Shown here in pieces: positions 7,737 through 16,414 of a stretch of 32,176 bases of DNA. The DNA comes from Paenibacillus cisolokensis. Lineage in GTDB: Bacteria; Bacillota; Bacilli; Paenibacillales; Paenibacillaceae. The translations under genes and the position numbers were made by a program. Each line of letters begins with the position of its first letter. Position 1 is the first letter of the stretch. The stretch covers positions 1 through 32,176 of the forward strand of contig NZ_BOVJ01000033.1 in assembly GCF_018403665.1 (NCBI RefSeq), given 5' to 3'. Under the pieces are notes generated by a model. That model was not told where the DNA came from, did no database searches, and was given only the letters and a program-made list of their open reading frames with translations.

Positions 7737-10343
7737 TCAATGGTTCCCGCGCGGCTTGGCCCGGTTCGTCGGCGCCGCCGACAACGGATCGTCGGGCCAT
7801 ACATGCTTCGGATAGCGGCTTCTTAATTCTTTCCTTACCTCGAAATACGCTTCGCTCCAGAAGCTGGACAAATCCCGCGTCACTTGCACCGGACGATGCG
7901 CGGGCGACAACAGGTGCAGCGTCAGCGGCAGGCGTCCGTTGGCCAGCTTCGGCGTTTCCTTCAGGCCGAACAGCTCTTGCAATCGGACCGCCAATACCGG
8001 CGATTCGGGATCGCTGTAATCGATCGGAATGCGCGAGCCGCTCGGCACGGTGATATGCGTAGGCGCTTCGCGGTCCAGCTCTTGCCGCTGTCGCCAGGTC
8101 AGCATCCCTTCTAAAGCGTCGGCGAGCGCAACCTTCAGCACATCCTGCAGCTTGGTCGCCCCTTCGATATACGGACCGAGCCACTCGTCTAGCCGCGACA
8201 GAAGCGCCTCCTCGGATACGTCCGGCCAATCGCCGCCGAAGCGGCTCATCATCCGCATGCGGGCCAGCAGCTGCCGCGCCGTCTTCGTCCACGGCAGCGC
8301 TTCGAGTCCCGCTTCCTGCAATCCGCGAATAAGCGCCTTCCGAACCGATTCGGGATCGGGATGCGCAAGACGCCCTTCCTTCAGGACAATCGCTCCCAGC
8401 CGGATACGCCTGAGCGGCCTTACCGCTCGGGCTTCGCTGTCCCATTCCACGCTTTCCTCCGCCGCGATCGATTCGGCGCAATACCGTTCCAGATCCGCAG
8501 CCGATACCTCCGCCGCCAGCAGTATGCGGCTTTCCGTGCCGCTATCGTCCAACTCGGCGGCGACGATATATTCGGCCCGCGATAACGGCTGAGCGCCCGG
8601 CAGCACGGCTCCTCGCCCGTTCGCGAGCAAATACCGGCCGTCAGGCCGCCGCTGCGCGATCCGGTCGGGAAATGCGAAAGCCAGCAGCAATCCGACCGGC
8701 ACGGCATCGGCGCCATGCGCGGCCGCGCCGGCGGCCGGCGCTCCGGGGCCGGCAGCAGCGGCGGACCCGCCGCTTGCCGCGCCTTCCGCCCGAACGATGC
8801 GATCCGCTGCCCGGCGCAGCTCGCGCGCTTCGGCCAACAGCCGTCTGACGGCGGCGGGATCGGCTCCCTGCGGCGGACTGCCGGTGCGCGCCGCGCGGCG
8901 GAGCGCGTCGACGCGCAGGCGCATGTCGGCGTTTCGTTCGCCGCGCAGCAGATCGCGGTCGCCGAGCAGCGCCGCGAGCTCGCAGGCGGCGTCCGCCCAT
9001 CCGAGCGAATGGGCGCGCAGTATGCAGTGCGCAAGACGGGGATGGGTGCCGAGCTCGGCCATCCGGCGGCCGTGCGCGGTTGCCCGGCCGTCGGCATCAA
9101 GCGCACCCAACCGGCGGAGCAGCTCCCGCGCCTGCGCGAAAGCGCCGCGCGGCGGCGGATCGAGCCATTGAAGCCGCTCCGGGTCCGATACGCCCCATAC
9201 GGCAAGCTCCAGCGCCAGCTGGGCCAGATCCGCTTCAAGCAGCTCGGGCGTACGCGCCTCCGGCAGCAGCGCATGGTCGCGTTCCGACCATAGCCGGTAC
9301 ACCGTTCCTGGGGCTACGCGGCCTGCCCGGCCTTTGCGCTGGTCGGCGGACGCCTGCGACACCGGAACGGTCTCCAGCCGCGACATGCCCGTGCGCGGCG
9401 AAAATCGCGGCACCCGCATCAGTCCCGCATCGATCACGACGCGTACCCCTTCCACGGTCAGACTCGACTCGGCTATCGAGGTCGACAGCACAATTTTGCG
9501 CCGGCCGGCCGCCGCCGGCGCGATTGCCGCATCCTGCCGTTCGGCAGGCAAGCTGCCGTACAGGGGCATCACCTCGACGGAAGAGGGCAGCCGCTCCGCC
9601 GAGAGCAGCGCCTCCGTCCGCCGAATTTCGCCGGCGCCCGGCAGAAAGACGAGAATATCGCCTTCGCGTTCCGTGAGCGCCCTCATCACGGCGGCAGCGA
9701 CGTCGCGTTCCAGCGCACCGGCACGGCCGGCCCGGAAGTGCGGCCCGAATTCCGCTGTCCGTTCGGCCGATCGCCCCAGATAGATCGTCTCGACCGGAAA
9801 GGCGCGGCCGTCGCTTGCAATAACCGGCGCATCGCCAAGCAGTCTGGCGACCGGTTCCGCTTCGAGCGTCGCCGACATGACGACAAGACGCAGATCGCTC
9901 CGGAGTAGCGATTGCGCCTCCAGGCAGAGCGCCAGACCGAGATCCGCATGCAGGCTCCGCTCGTGAAACTCGTCGAACAGCACCGCTCCGACTCCTTCAA
10001 GCGCGGGGTCCTCCTGAAGCATGCGCGTCAGCACGCCCTCGGTGACGACCTCGATGCGCGTACCGGGTCCGACCCGCGTATCGAGCCTCACCCGGTAACC
10101 GACCGTTTCGCCCGTTTGCTCGCCAAGAGACCGGGCCATAAAAGCGGCGGCCGACCTGGCGGCGAGCCTTCTCGGCTCCAGCAGCAAAACGCGGCGGCCG
10201 CCAAGCCACGGCTCGTCCAGCATCATAAGCGGCACCCGCGTAGTCTTGCCCGATCCCGGCGGCGCCACGAGTACCGCGTTCGGCCCCGCCCGCAGCGCAT
10301 CCCGCAAATCCGGCCATACATCGTCGATCGGTAATCGTTTCAT
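7737..10343 (-). CDS. hrpB: ATP-dependent helicase HrpB
   Basis: An 868-residue DExH-box helicase of the HrpB type; its physiological role is poorly defined in any bacterium. Walker A APPGSGKT is at ~27-34, DEFH (motif II) at 124-127, and SAT (motif III) at 157-159. LSTSIAESSLTVEGV and QRKGRAGR (motifs V-VI) follow, then the helicase-associated winged-helix region. The C-terminal HrpB domain contains IPIDYSDPESPVLAVRLQE and ends with KELRSRYPKHVWPDDP. An alanine/glycine-rich linker near residues 545-570 is probably low-complexity insertion. The ATG at 10343 follows TAAGG with a five-base gap and aligns with family N-termini. It appears intact, in contrast to many neighbours. It is separated from the upstream coiled-coil gene by a repeat-containing gap. 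Confidence 0.95.
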   Translation of the reverse strand: MKRLPIDDVWPDLRDALRAGPNAVLVAPPGSGKTTRVPLMMLDEPWLGGRRVLLLEPRRLAARSAAAFMARSLGEQTGETVGYRVRLDTRVGPGTRIEVVTEGVLTRMLQEDPALEGVGAVLFDEFHERSLHADLGLALCLEAQSLLRSDLRLVVMSATLEAEPVARLLGDAPVIASDGRAFPVETIYLGRSAERTAEFGPHFRAGRAGALERDVAAAVMRALTEREGDILVFLPGAGEIRRTEALLSAERLPSSVEVMPLYGSLPAERQDAAIAPAAAGRRKIVLSTSIAESSLTVEGVRVVIDAGLMRVPRFSPRTGMSRLETVPVSQASADQRKGRAGRVAPGTVYRLWSERDHALLPEARTPELLEADLAQLALELAVWGVSDPERLQWLDPPPRGAFAQARELLRRLGALDADGRATAHGRRMAELGTHPRLAHCILRAHSLGWADAACELAALLGDRDLLRGERNADMRLRVDALRRAARTGSPPQGADPAAVRRLLAEARELRRAADRIVRAEGAASGGSAAAAGPGAPAAGAAAHGADAVPVGLLLAFAFPDRIAQRRPDGRYLLANGRGAVLPGAQPLSRAEYIVAAELDDSGTESRILLAAEVSAADLERYCAESIAAEESVEWDSEARAVRPLRRIRLGAIVLKEGRLAHPDPESVRKALIRGLQEAGLEALPWTKTARQLLARMRMMSRFGGDWPDVSEEALLSRLDEWLGPYIEGATKLQDVLKVALADALEGMLTWRQRQELDREAPTHITVPSGSRIPIDYSDPESPVLAVRLQELFGLKETPKLANGRLPLTLHLLSPAHRPVQVTRDLSSFWSEAYFEVRKELRSRYPKHVWPDDPLSAAPTNRAKPRGNH

Positions 10344-10413
10344 GCTTGCCTTAGCTCTCCTTCGTGTCCTCTTCATCTTTGCCCCAGCCCGGCCGCGATC
10401 GTCCGTCCCGCCC

Positions 10414-10480
10414 CGATGTGTCGAGCGGGACGAGCGTTCGGCCCGGCTTCGATGTGTCGAGCGGGACGAGCGTTCGGCCC
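10414..10480. repeat. 31-bp direct repeat, two exact copies
   Basis: Positions 10414-10444 and 10450-10480 are identical over 31 bases, beginning CGATGTGTCGAGCGGGACGA, at a period of 36 bases. It lies in the gap between the coiled-coil gene and hrpB. It looks like a recent local tandem duplication. Confidence 0.9.
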
Positions 10481-10546
10481 CGGCATTTGTCTTTTCACCG
10501 CACAGTGGCGATCAACCGCATGCGCGGCCGGGCTGCGGTCATGCCG

Positions 10547-11499
10547 TCAGTGCGACTCCAGCAGCTTTTCGCGCTCCCGCCTGACGGCAGCCGTCTCCTG
10601 TTCCAGACGTTGCACCTCTTCGGAAAGCCGCCGTTCCAGCGTCCGCAGCTGCGAAGCCTGGCGCTCCACCTGCTCGAGCGAACCGGTGATGCGGCCCTGC
10701 ACGATCCAATCCGCGATCAGACCGTCGAAAAATAATCGGCAAAATGGGAAAAGCCTCCCGTATCGAGCTGCAGATCTTCCGAAATATGGACGTCCTCCAG
10801 CTCTTTGCGCAGCCGGTGAAGCAGATGCTGCGCGTTGTGAATGTGAGTGTTTGCCTCGTCCATATGCGAACGCTTGATGGAGGTGGCGATCATCCCTCCC
10901 CCAAGCATGTCGTAGGTCCCCCAGTTTTTCGCCTTGCCCAAGCTTTCGGCCGCGTCGCGAAGCGCATGACCGAGCCGCCGCGCAGCATCCAGCGCTTCCT
11001 TAAGCTCCTTCAGCCGGCCGCCGGACTGCTCCATCCTGCGGTCAAGCTCCAGCAGCTGTTCGGCAGCCGGCGTCCCGCTTTCCCGCAGCAGCCGCTCCTT
11101 GCGCGCCATCAGCTCCCGGTACGTATTGTCCGCCCCTGCGACGGCCCGCAGCTCGGAACCGACTTCCGCCAGTTCACGCTTAAATTCCTCCGCCTCGCGC
11201 CGCGCTTCCTGCAGCTTGAGCGAGACGGCGAGAGCCTCCTGGCGCTCAAGCTCCAATTGCTCCTCCTTGCTGCGCAGCAGCGTATGGAACAGATTGGTCC
11301 AGGAAAGCCGGAGCAGCTTTTCCACATCCTCTTTCTCCATATCAAGTTCCACTTCGAGCTTGACAATGCGGCGTTCGGTTTCCGCCAAACGCGTTTGCAA
11401 TTGTTCGCGGCGCCGCTCGGCCCGCGCCAGTCGATGCGCTTTATCCCGCCATTCGTCCAGCTCCCGGTTGATCCGTTCCATTTCCTCCAGTACCGCCAT
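10547..11499 (-). CDS. Coiled-coil protein of unknown function (one apparent frameshift)
   Basis: I do not recognise a named family. Residues ~1-190 are almost continuous coiled coil, rich in Glu, Arg, Leu and Ala with heptads. A non-coiled conserved-looking block follows: NWGTYDMLGGGMIATSIKRS, then HMDEANTHIHNAQHLLHRLRKEL and a phenylalanine-rich FSHFADYF. After FADYF the frame stops. One base added to the A5 run at 10728-10732 (plus strand) instead continues as FDGLIADWIVQGRITGSLEQ and a second coiled coil ending at TGA 10547-10549, giving 317 residues. The ATG at 11499 has GAGGGGAT upstream. There is no signal peptide or membrane segment, so it is probably cytosolic. It is divergent from gluQ. 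Confidence 0.8.
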
Positions 11500-11598
11500 G
11501 TTCCCATCCCCTCTCCCGTCTTTCCGGATTTGACGCATATCTTTTAATACTGCCCGAACGGTTACGAAGTTGCAACTGTCTTCCGGACATTCGCCCCG

Positions 11599-11765
11599 AC
11601 ATGTATTTGACGGACATGTATGACGAACAAGTTCTCACTGAACATGTAATTCCCAACAGACCATTCCCAACATGTCTATTCAACACGTCTTTTCAAGTTC
11701 CATCACGTCTTCCCAATCATGTCCTTCCAACATGTCTATCCAATGTCTCTCCAACATGTCTATCC
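11599..11765. repeat. ACATGTC-type degenerate repeat array
   Basis: About ten variants of a short ACATGT-centred word recur over 165 bases. They include GACATGTA twice near 11600-11620, AACATGTA, AACATGTCTAT three times, and decayed forms such as CACGTCTT, TCATGTCC and AATGTCTC. Spacing is mostly 13-20 bases and the surrounding pyrimidine-rich TTCC/TATCC is also conserved. ACATGT is itself palindromic. The array lies between the divergent coiled-coil and gluQ genes. Confidence 0.65.
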
Positions 11766-11801
11766 ATTATGGAGCGGGCCGCCACGAGAGCCGCAGCAAA
11801 C

Positions 11802-11831
11802 TTGCGCGGCCAGCGAGCGCCATGTTATGAT
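11802..11831 (+). promoter_or_regulatory. Candidate sigma-A promoter for gluQ
   Basis: TTGCGC (11802-11807) and TATGAT (11826-11831) are separated by 18 bases and lie about 85 bases upstream of the chosen gluQ start. The -10 differs from consensus at one position; the -35 is weak beyond TTG. Confidence 0.45.
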
Positions 11832-11913
11832 ACAACCTGCCAAACGACGAAAACGCCCGACGGGCAGGAACGAAGATCCTGTCCGTTTTGCGGCAAACGA
11901 GGAGATGGTGACG

Positions 11914-12885
11914 ATGACGGTGCGCGGACGATTCGCCCCAACCCCCTCGGGCTTTCTGCATATCGGCAACGCCCGTACGGCGCTGCTCGCGTGGCTTCAG
12001 GTCCGCAAGGCCGGCGGACAATTTCTGCTGCGCATGGAAGATATCGACAAGCCGCGCTCGCGGCCCGAATATGCGCGCCAAATTATCGACGACCTGCGCT
12101 GGCTCGGCCTGGACTGGGACGAAGGACCGGATGTCGGCGGACCGTTCGCTCCGTATGTGCAGAGCGAACGCGAAGCGCTGTATGAAGAAGCGCTGTCCAA
12201 GCTCGATGCGGCCGGATTGCTCTACCCTTGCTACTGCAGCCGGGCCGAACTGCAGGCGATCGCCAGCGCGCCTCACGGCCTTGCGTCCGAAGGTCCGGCA
12301 TATCCGGGAACATGCCGCGAACTGACCGCCGCCGAACGCGAAGCGAGGGCGGCCCGCAAGCCCCCCTCGCTTCGTTTCATGACGGATAACGCGCCGATCT
12401 TTTTTGAAGATTTGGCCGCAGGACGGCAATCGTTTCCCGGCGGGCCGGGAGGTGATTTTATCGTCAAGCGGGCCGACGGCATTTTCAGCTATCAGCTGGC
12501 CGTCGTTGTAGACGATGCCGCCATGGGCATTACCGACGTGCTGCGCGGCAGCGATCTGCTCGATTCCACAGCGCGGCAGCTCGTCCTGTTCGAAGCGCTC
12601 GGACTTGCGCCGCCGCGTTACGCCCATGTGCCGCTGCTGAACGGTCCGGACGGCAGACGGCTGTCCAAGCGGCACGGAGCCGTCGCATTGGCCGCGCTGC
12701 GCAGCGCGGGAACGAGCGCTGAAAACCTCGTCGGCTATCTCGCCTATTGGAGCGGCCTGCTCGATCGGCCGGAGCCGGTCCGCGCCGAGGAGCTCATTCC
12801 CGGCTTCCGCCTTTCACGCGTACCGAAGCATCCGGTCGCCGTTTCGGCGGACGTGCTGGAGAGGCTTGGCGGGGGGAAAGGCTGA
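11914..12885 (+). CDS. gluQ: Glutamyl-queuosine tRNA(Asp) synthetase
   Basis: A 323-residue truncated glutamyl-tRNA synthetase paralogue that lacks the anticodon-binding domain. The family attaches glutamate to queuosine in the wobble position of tRNA(Asp) instead of to the acceptor end. The HIGH-like motif ([10 protein letters not shown]) is at residues 11-20 and the KMSKS-like RRLSKRHG near 250. The zinc site typical of this family is present as Cys106, Cys108, Tyr130 and Cys134 (YPCYCSR, then AYPGTC). The length excludes a canonical GltX (~480 residues). I chose the ATG at 11914, nine bases after GAGGAG; the in-frame ATG at 11905 overlaps that site. It is divergent from the coiled-coil gene and convergent with cobS. 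Its use implies that the organism makes or salvages queuosine. Confidence 0.94.
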   Translation: MTVRGRFAPTPSGFLHIGNARTALLAWLQVRKAGGQFLLRMEDIDKPRSRPEYARQIIDDLRWLGLDWDEGPDVGGPFAPYVQSEREALYEEALSKLDAAGLLYPCYCSRAELQAIASAPHGLASEGPAYPGTCRELTAAEREARAARKPPSLRFMTDNAPIFFEDLAAGRQSFPGGPGGDFIVKRADGIFSYQLAVVVDDAAMGITDVLRGSDLLDSTARQLVLFEALGLAPPRYAHVPLLNGPDGRRLSKRHGAVALAALRSAGTSAENLVGYLAYWSGLLDRPEPVRAEELIPGFRLSRVPKHPVAVSADVLERLGGGKG

Positions 12886-12987
12886 AAATCCGGAAGCGGC
12901 CGTCGAATCGCCGTTTCCCGCTGTTTCCCGCCGTGCCTTGCTGGCAGGCCGGCGACCGGTCGGCAAGCCCGAGCCGTATTCAGCATG

Positions 12988-13022
12988 AAAGCCGCCCCTG
13001 CCTGCGGAGCGGCTTCTTCCTC
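12988..13022 (+). terminator. Hairpin between convergent gluQ and cobS
   Basis: AAGCCGC (12989-12995) pairs with GCGGCTT (13009-13015) around a 13-base loop, followed on the plus strand by CTTCCTC, a weak pyrimidine tail. It may serve gluQ, and possibly cobS from the other side, since it lies between two converging genes. The T-tract is poor, so confidence is modest. Confidence 0.4.
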
Positions 13023-13826
13023 ATTGCGTCCATAGCACGGCGATTGCAAACAGCAGCGCCGCTTCTACCGCCTCGTTGATCGCGCCGTATGTGTCCCCCG
13101 TCAGCCCGCCCAGCCGCCGGCACAGCCAGCCGGCCAGCAGCCAGCTCACGAGCGCCCCGGTCGCTGCGGCGGCGAGCAAAACAGAAGCGCGTCGGACAGC
13201 GGCCAGCCCGTCAGCCGGAATACCGGCAGCAGCAGCGCCGCCGCGACGATGAGCGCGCCAGCCGAATGGTGGCGGCCGGCATCGGCAAAATAGGCGGCCA
13301 GCCCTTCGTTCGGCCGGGCGGACGGCCAGCCCGCGATGGCGGCCCCCATCCATAAGCGGCTCAGCGCCGGAACGGCGATGAGGGCGGGGACGGCCGTTCT
13401 CCACGCGGGCGAAGCGACAAGCTCGGCCAGCACCGCGAACTTGAACAGCAGCAGCAAAACCGCCGCGATGACGCCCATCGCGCCGACGCGGCTGTCTTTC
13501 ATAATGTCAAGCATCCGTTCGCGCGACCGCCCGCTGAACACGCCGTCGGCCGTATCCATCCAGCCGTCCAGATGGAGCCCTCCGCTCAATGCGACCCATA
13601 GGCCAAGGAGGATAACGGCCCCGGGCAGCGGCGGTACACCGATCCGGAGCAGATCGGCGCAGGCGGTAAGCAGCACCCCGATCAGCCAGCCCGCCGCCGG
13701 AAAATAGATAACGCTTCGCGCCAGCACCGGCCGCTCGAACGGCACCTGCCGCGGCACGGGCACCCGGGTTAAAAACTGTATGGCAGCAGCGAAACTTTGC
13801 GCGTGCCTCTTCACCAAATCGATCAT
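13021..13826 (-). CDS. cobS: Adenosylcobinamide-GDP ribazoletransferase (one apparent frameshift)
   Basis: CobS joins adenosylcobinamide-GDP to alpha-ribazole (or its phosphate) in the last stage of cobalamin assembly, in the cytoplasmic membrane. The N-terminus FAAAIQFLTRVPVP, the signature SGGLHLDGWMDTADGVFSG, and KDSRVGAMGVIAAVLLLL are diagnostic, with several membrane helices. After LSDALLF the frame breaks. Adding one base to the A4 run at 13178-13181 (plus strand) continues into LLAAAATGALVSWLL, then GGLTGDTYGAINE, the conserved C-terminal motif, ending at TGA 13021. The restored protein is about 268 residues, a normal length. Start is the ATG at 13826 or the TTG at 13835; GGGGGT upstream fits either imperfectly. 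It is the last gene of the riboswitch-led operon, 107 bases after cobU. Confidence 0.93.
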
Positions 13827-13848
13827 GCCGAACAAGCACCCCCGTCAA

Positions 13849-13879
13849 AATCCGGCCTGCCGCGACGGCAGGTCGGATT
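13849..13879. other. Strong 14-bp hairpin in the cobU-cobS gap
   Basis: AATCCGGCCTGCCG (13849-13862) and CGGCAGGTCGGATT (13866-13879) form a 14-pair stem with a three-base loop. One pair is G-T on the plus strand and A-C on the minus strand. On the transcribed minus strand the stem runs into TTTTGACGG, a weak T-tract. It could act as a partial terminator, an RNA processing or stability element, or a REP-like element between cobU and cobS. Confidence 0.7.
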
Positions 13880-13933
13880 CATGATCTGCAGACCGTTCGT
13901 CCATTTTCCTGGAATTGTCCCGCTCGGGTCATC

Positions 13934-14545
13934 CTATGTCTTTTCATCCGGGTTATCCCATTCTTCCAGCCGGAACGCCGCCGCTTTCAAGTCGATCGGG
14001 ATGCCGGCCACGACGAGAAAGATGCGGCCGCATACCTCGGCAAGACGGCGATTTACACGGCCTGCCGCGTCGCGGAACTGCCGCCCGAGCGGATAGGCGG
14101 GAACGATACCGCTCCCGACTTCGTTCGTCACCAGAATAAGCGGAACCGCGCTTTGCCGCACGACAGCAGCCAGCTGCTCCGCGAGCGCCGCCAGCCGCTC
14201 CTCCGCTTCCGCCGCGCCCTCGCCGTCCGCCTCCAGCCGCAGCAGCCAGTTCGACAGCCACAGCGTCAGGCAGTCAACGAGCACGACCGTGTCCGGTTCG
14301 GCAGACCGGGTTATTTCGTCCAGTCTTTCGGCAAGCGCATACGGCACTTCGACGGTTTCCCACGGAAATCCGTCTTCGTCGCGCTGACGGCGATGACGCC
14401 GAATCCGTTCCGCCATTTCGTCGTCCAATGCCTGGGAGGTCGCGACATAGATGCCGCGGCGGCCGAGTCTGGCCGCCAGCCGCTCGGCGAACGAGCTTTT
14501 CCCGCTGCGCGCACCGCCGGTTACGAGCACCGTTTTGTTCTCCAT
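13934..14545 (-). CDS. cobU: Adenosylcobinamide kinase / guanylyltransferase
   Basis: CobU phosphorylates adenosylcobinamide and then transfers GMP to it, producing the adenosylcobinamide-GDP that CobS uses. The 203 residues match the family. Walker A GGARSGKS is at ~10-17. RRGIYVATSQALDDEMAERI follows, then the RRHRRQRDEDGFPWETVE region holding the guanylylated histidine area, VVLVDCLTLWLSNWLL (Walker B region), and LVTNEVGSGIVPAYPLGRQF with DAAGRVNRRLA, which are strongly conserved. It starts at the ATG at 14545, six bases after the cobT stop, with GGGGGTGATG upstream. The gene is intact. Confidence 0.96.
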   Translation of the reverse strand: MENKTVLVTGGARSGKSSFAERLAARLGRRGIYVATSQALDDEMAERIRRHRRQRDEDGFPWETVEVPYALAERLDEITRSAEPDTVVLVDCLTLWLSNWLLRLEADGEGAAEAEERLAALAEQLAAVVRQSAVPLILVTNEVGSGIVPAYPLGRQFRDAAGRVNRRLAEVCGRIFLVVAGIPIDLKAAAFRLEEWDNPDEKT

Positions 14546-14551
14546 GCCGCA

Positions 14552-15628
14552 TCACCCCCTGCTGACGCCCGCGCTTTCGAATGTCGCCATCTCCTGCATC
14601 AGACGCAGCGATGCGTCGACCAGGTGAAGGCTGAGCACCGCGCCCGTCCCTTCGCCGAGCCGCATGTCGAGATGCGTCATCGGCGACAAGCCGATCGCTT
14701 CCAGCAGCGGGCCGTGGCCCTGTTCCCGGGAAAGATGGGAAGCGATCATATAATCGGCCGCCGCAGGGGCCAGCCGGACGGCCGCAAGCGCCGCTGCCGA
14801 CGAAATATAGCCGTCGACAACAACCGGACGGCGGCACGAGGCGGCGCCGAGAATCGCTCCCGTCAAGGCGGCGATTTCCAGACCGCCTACCTTCGCCAGC
14901 ACGTCGATCGGATCGGAGGCGTCCGGTTTGTTTCGTTCGATCGCCCTCCCGATGACGGCGGCTTTATGCTTCCGCCGCTCTTCGTCGATGCCGGTGCCGC
15001 TGCCGGCCGCGCGCTCCGGCGGCATTCCCGTCAGAACGGAAACGATCGCCGCGCTTGCCGTCGTATTGCCGATGCCCATTTCGCCGGTCACAAAAATGCC
15101 GTAGCCTTCCTCCGACAGCCCGGCGACGAGCTCCATCCCCGCCAGAACGGCGCGCAGCGCCTCTTCCCGCTCCATCGCGGGACCTGCGGCCATGTCGGCC
15201 GTTCCGCGGCGCACTTTGCGATCGATCAGACGGGGATGGGACAAATCCGCATTGACGCCGACATCGACGCAGAAGACGTCGGCTCCGGCCTGCCGCGCCA
15301 GCACGTTGACCGCCGCCCCTCCTTCGAGAAAGTTCAGCACCATCTGCGGCGTCACTTCGGGCGGAAAAGCGCTGACCCCTTCTTCGCAGACGCCGTGATC
15401 CGCCGCCATGATGAGCACCGCCCGGCGCGAAATGTCCGGCCACAGCTTGCCGGTCATCCCTGCAAGCCGCGCCGCCAGTTCCTCCAGCTTGCCGAGGCTG
15501 CCCGGAGGCTTGGTCAGCCGGTCGGAATGACGGCGCGCCGCCGCCGCGGCATCCTCGTCCGCAGGCCGAATCTGCGCGATGCGTTCGCGCAGCTGCCGTT
15601 CCATCTGCGTTACATTTTCACAGGTCAC
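14552..15628 (-). CDS. cobT: Nicotinate-nucleotide-dimethylbenzimidazole phosphoribosyltransferase
   Basis: CobT activates the lower-ligand base by moving phosphoribose from nicotinate mononucleotide to dimethylbenzimidazole, giving alpha-ribazole phosphate. The 358-residue protein shows LTKPPGSLGKLEELA, the substrate-site VLIMAADHGV, FLEGGAAVNVLARQAGA, VTGEMGIGNTTASAA, KVGGLEIAALTGAI and the C-terminal MRLGEGTGA, which carries the catalytic glutamate. It starts at GTG 15628, nine bases after AAAGGA, just beyond the stop of btuD. It is intact and complete. No base-synthesis gene (bluB or bza) is visible, so the source of dimethylbenzimidazole is unknown from this window. Confidence 0.96.
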   Translation of the reverse strand: MTCENVTQMERQLRERIAQIRPADEDAAAAARRHSDRLTKPPGSLGKLEELAARLAGMTGKLWPDISRRAVLIMAADHGVCEEGVSAFPPEVTPQMVLNFLEGGAAVNVLARQAGADVFCVDVGVNADLSHPRLIDRKVRRGTADMAAGPAMEREEALRAVLAGMELVAGLSEEGYGIFVTGEMGIGNTTASAAIVSVLTGMPPERAAGSGTGIDEERRKHKAAVIGRAIERNKPDASDPIDVLAKVGGLEIAALTGAILGAASCRRPVVVDGYISSAAALAAVRLAPAAADYMIASHLSREQGHGPLLEAIGLSPMTHLDMRLGEGTGAVLSLHLVDASLRLMQEMATFESAGVSRG

Positions 15629-15634
15629 GAAAGA

Positions 15635-16414
15635 TCATCCTTTCATCGTCTGCAGCAGCACCTGCGGCGCCCCGGTCCCGGGATGGGTGATAATGGCTGC
15701 TTCCGTGCCGTATACCCGCTTCAGCATATCGGCCGTCAACACTTCGGACGGCGTTCCGAACGCGACAACCTTCCCTTCGTGCAAAACGAGCAAATCGTCG
15801 CAATAAAGCGCGGCCAAATTCAGATCGTGCAGCGCCGCGACCGCCGTCAGCCCCCGGCTGCGCTGCCATCTGCGCACGGTGTCGAGCAGTTGCACCTGGT
15901 AGCCGATATCGAGATAAGTGGTCGGCTCGTCGAGCAGCAGCAGGCGCGGCTGCTGCACCATCGCCTTGGCCAGCGCCACCCGCTGGCGCTCGCCTCCGCT
16001 CAGCTGATCCATCCGCCGGTTTTGCAGGCCGAGAAGGCCCATCGTCTCGAGCGCCTCGTCGATAAGCGCGGACGGGTCCTCCTTCTCCTCTCCCAGCCAG
16101 TTTTGAAACGGATAGCGTCCCATCGCGACGATTTCCCGTACCGTAAACCCGGCCGGGGGCAGGCCGCCCTGCTGCAGCATTGCGATCCAGCGCGCCGCTT
16201 CCTTGCGCGAGTAGCGGTCGGATCTTCTGCCGTCCAGCAGCAGTTCTCCCTCATCCGGCGTCTCAACGGCGGAAATGAGCCTGAGCAGCGTCGACTTGCC
16301 GGCGCCGTTCGGACCGATGATGCCGTGCAGCCCGCCGCCCGCGAGCGAGAAGCTGAGCTCCTTCAGCACCTGGACGCCTTGCAGCCGGTAACTGACGTTT
16401 CGCGCTTCGATCAT
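15635..16414 (-). CDS. btuD: Corrinoid ABC transporter ATP-binding protein
   Basis: A 259-residue ABC ATPase of the iron-siderophore/B12 (FecE/BtuD) type. It energises uptake through the permease encoded just upstream. Walker A GPNGAGKST is at ~34-42, the Q-loop is at MLQQGG, the signature LSGGERQRVALAKA is followed by Walker B LLLLDEPTTYLD, and the switch histidine is in ALHDLN. The ATG at 16414 overlaps the permease stop as ATGA and has GGGGGGAG upstream, so translation is probably coupled. The substrate is assigned from the upstream cobalamin riboswitch and the downstream cob genes, not from the protein itself; a siderophore importer would look similar. Confidence 0.93.
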   Translation of the reverse strand: MIEARNVSYRLQGVQVLKELSFSLAGGGLHGIIGPNGAGKSTLLRLISAVETPDEGELLLDGRRSDRYSRKEAARWIAMLQQGGLPPAGFTVREIVAMGRYPFQNWLGEEKEDPSALIDEALETMGLLGLQNRRMDQLSGGERQRVALAKAMVQQPRLLLLDEPTTYLDIGYQVQLLDTVRRWQRSRGLTAVAALHDLNLAALYCDDLLVLHEGKVVAFGTPSEVLTADMLKRVYGTEAAIITHPGTGAPQVLLQTMKG

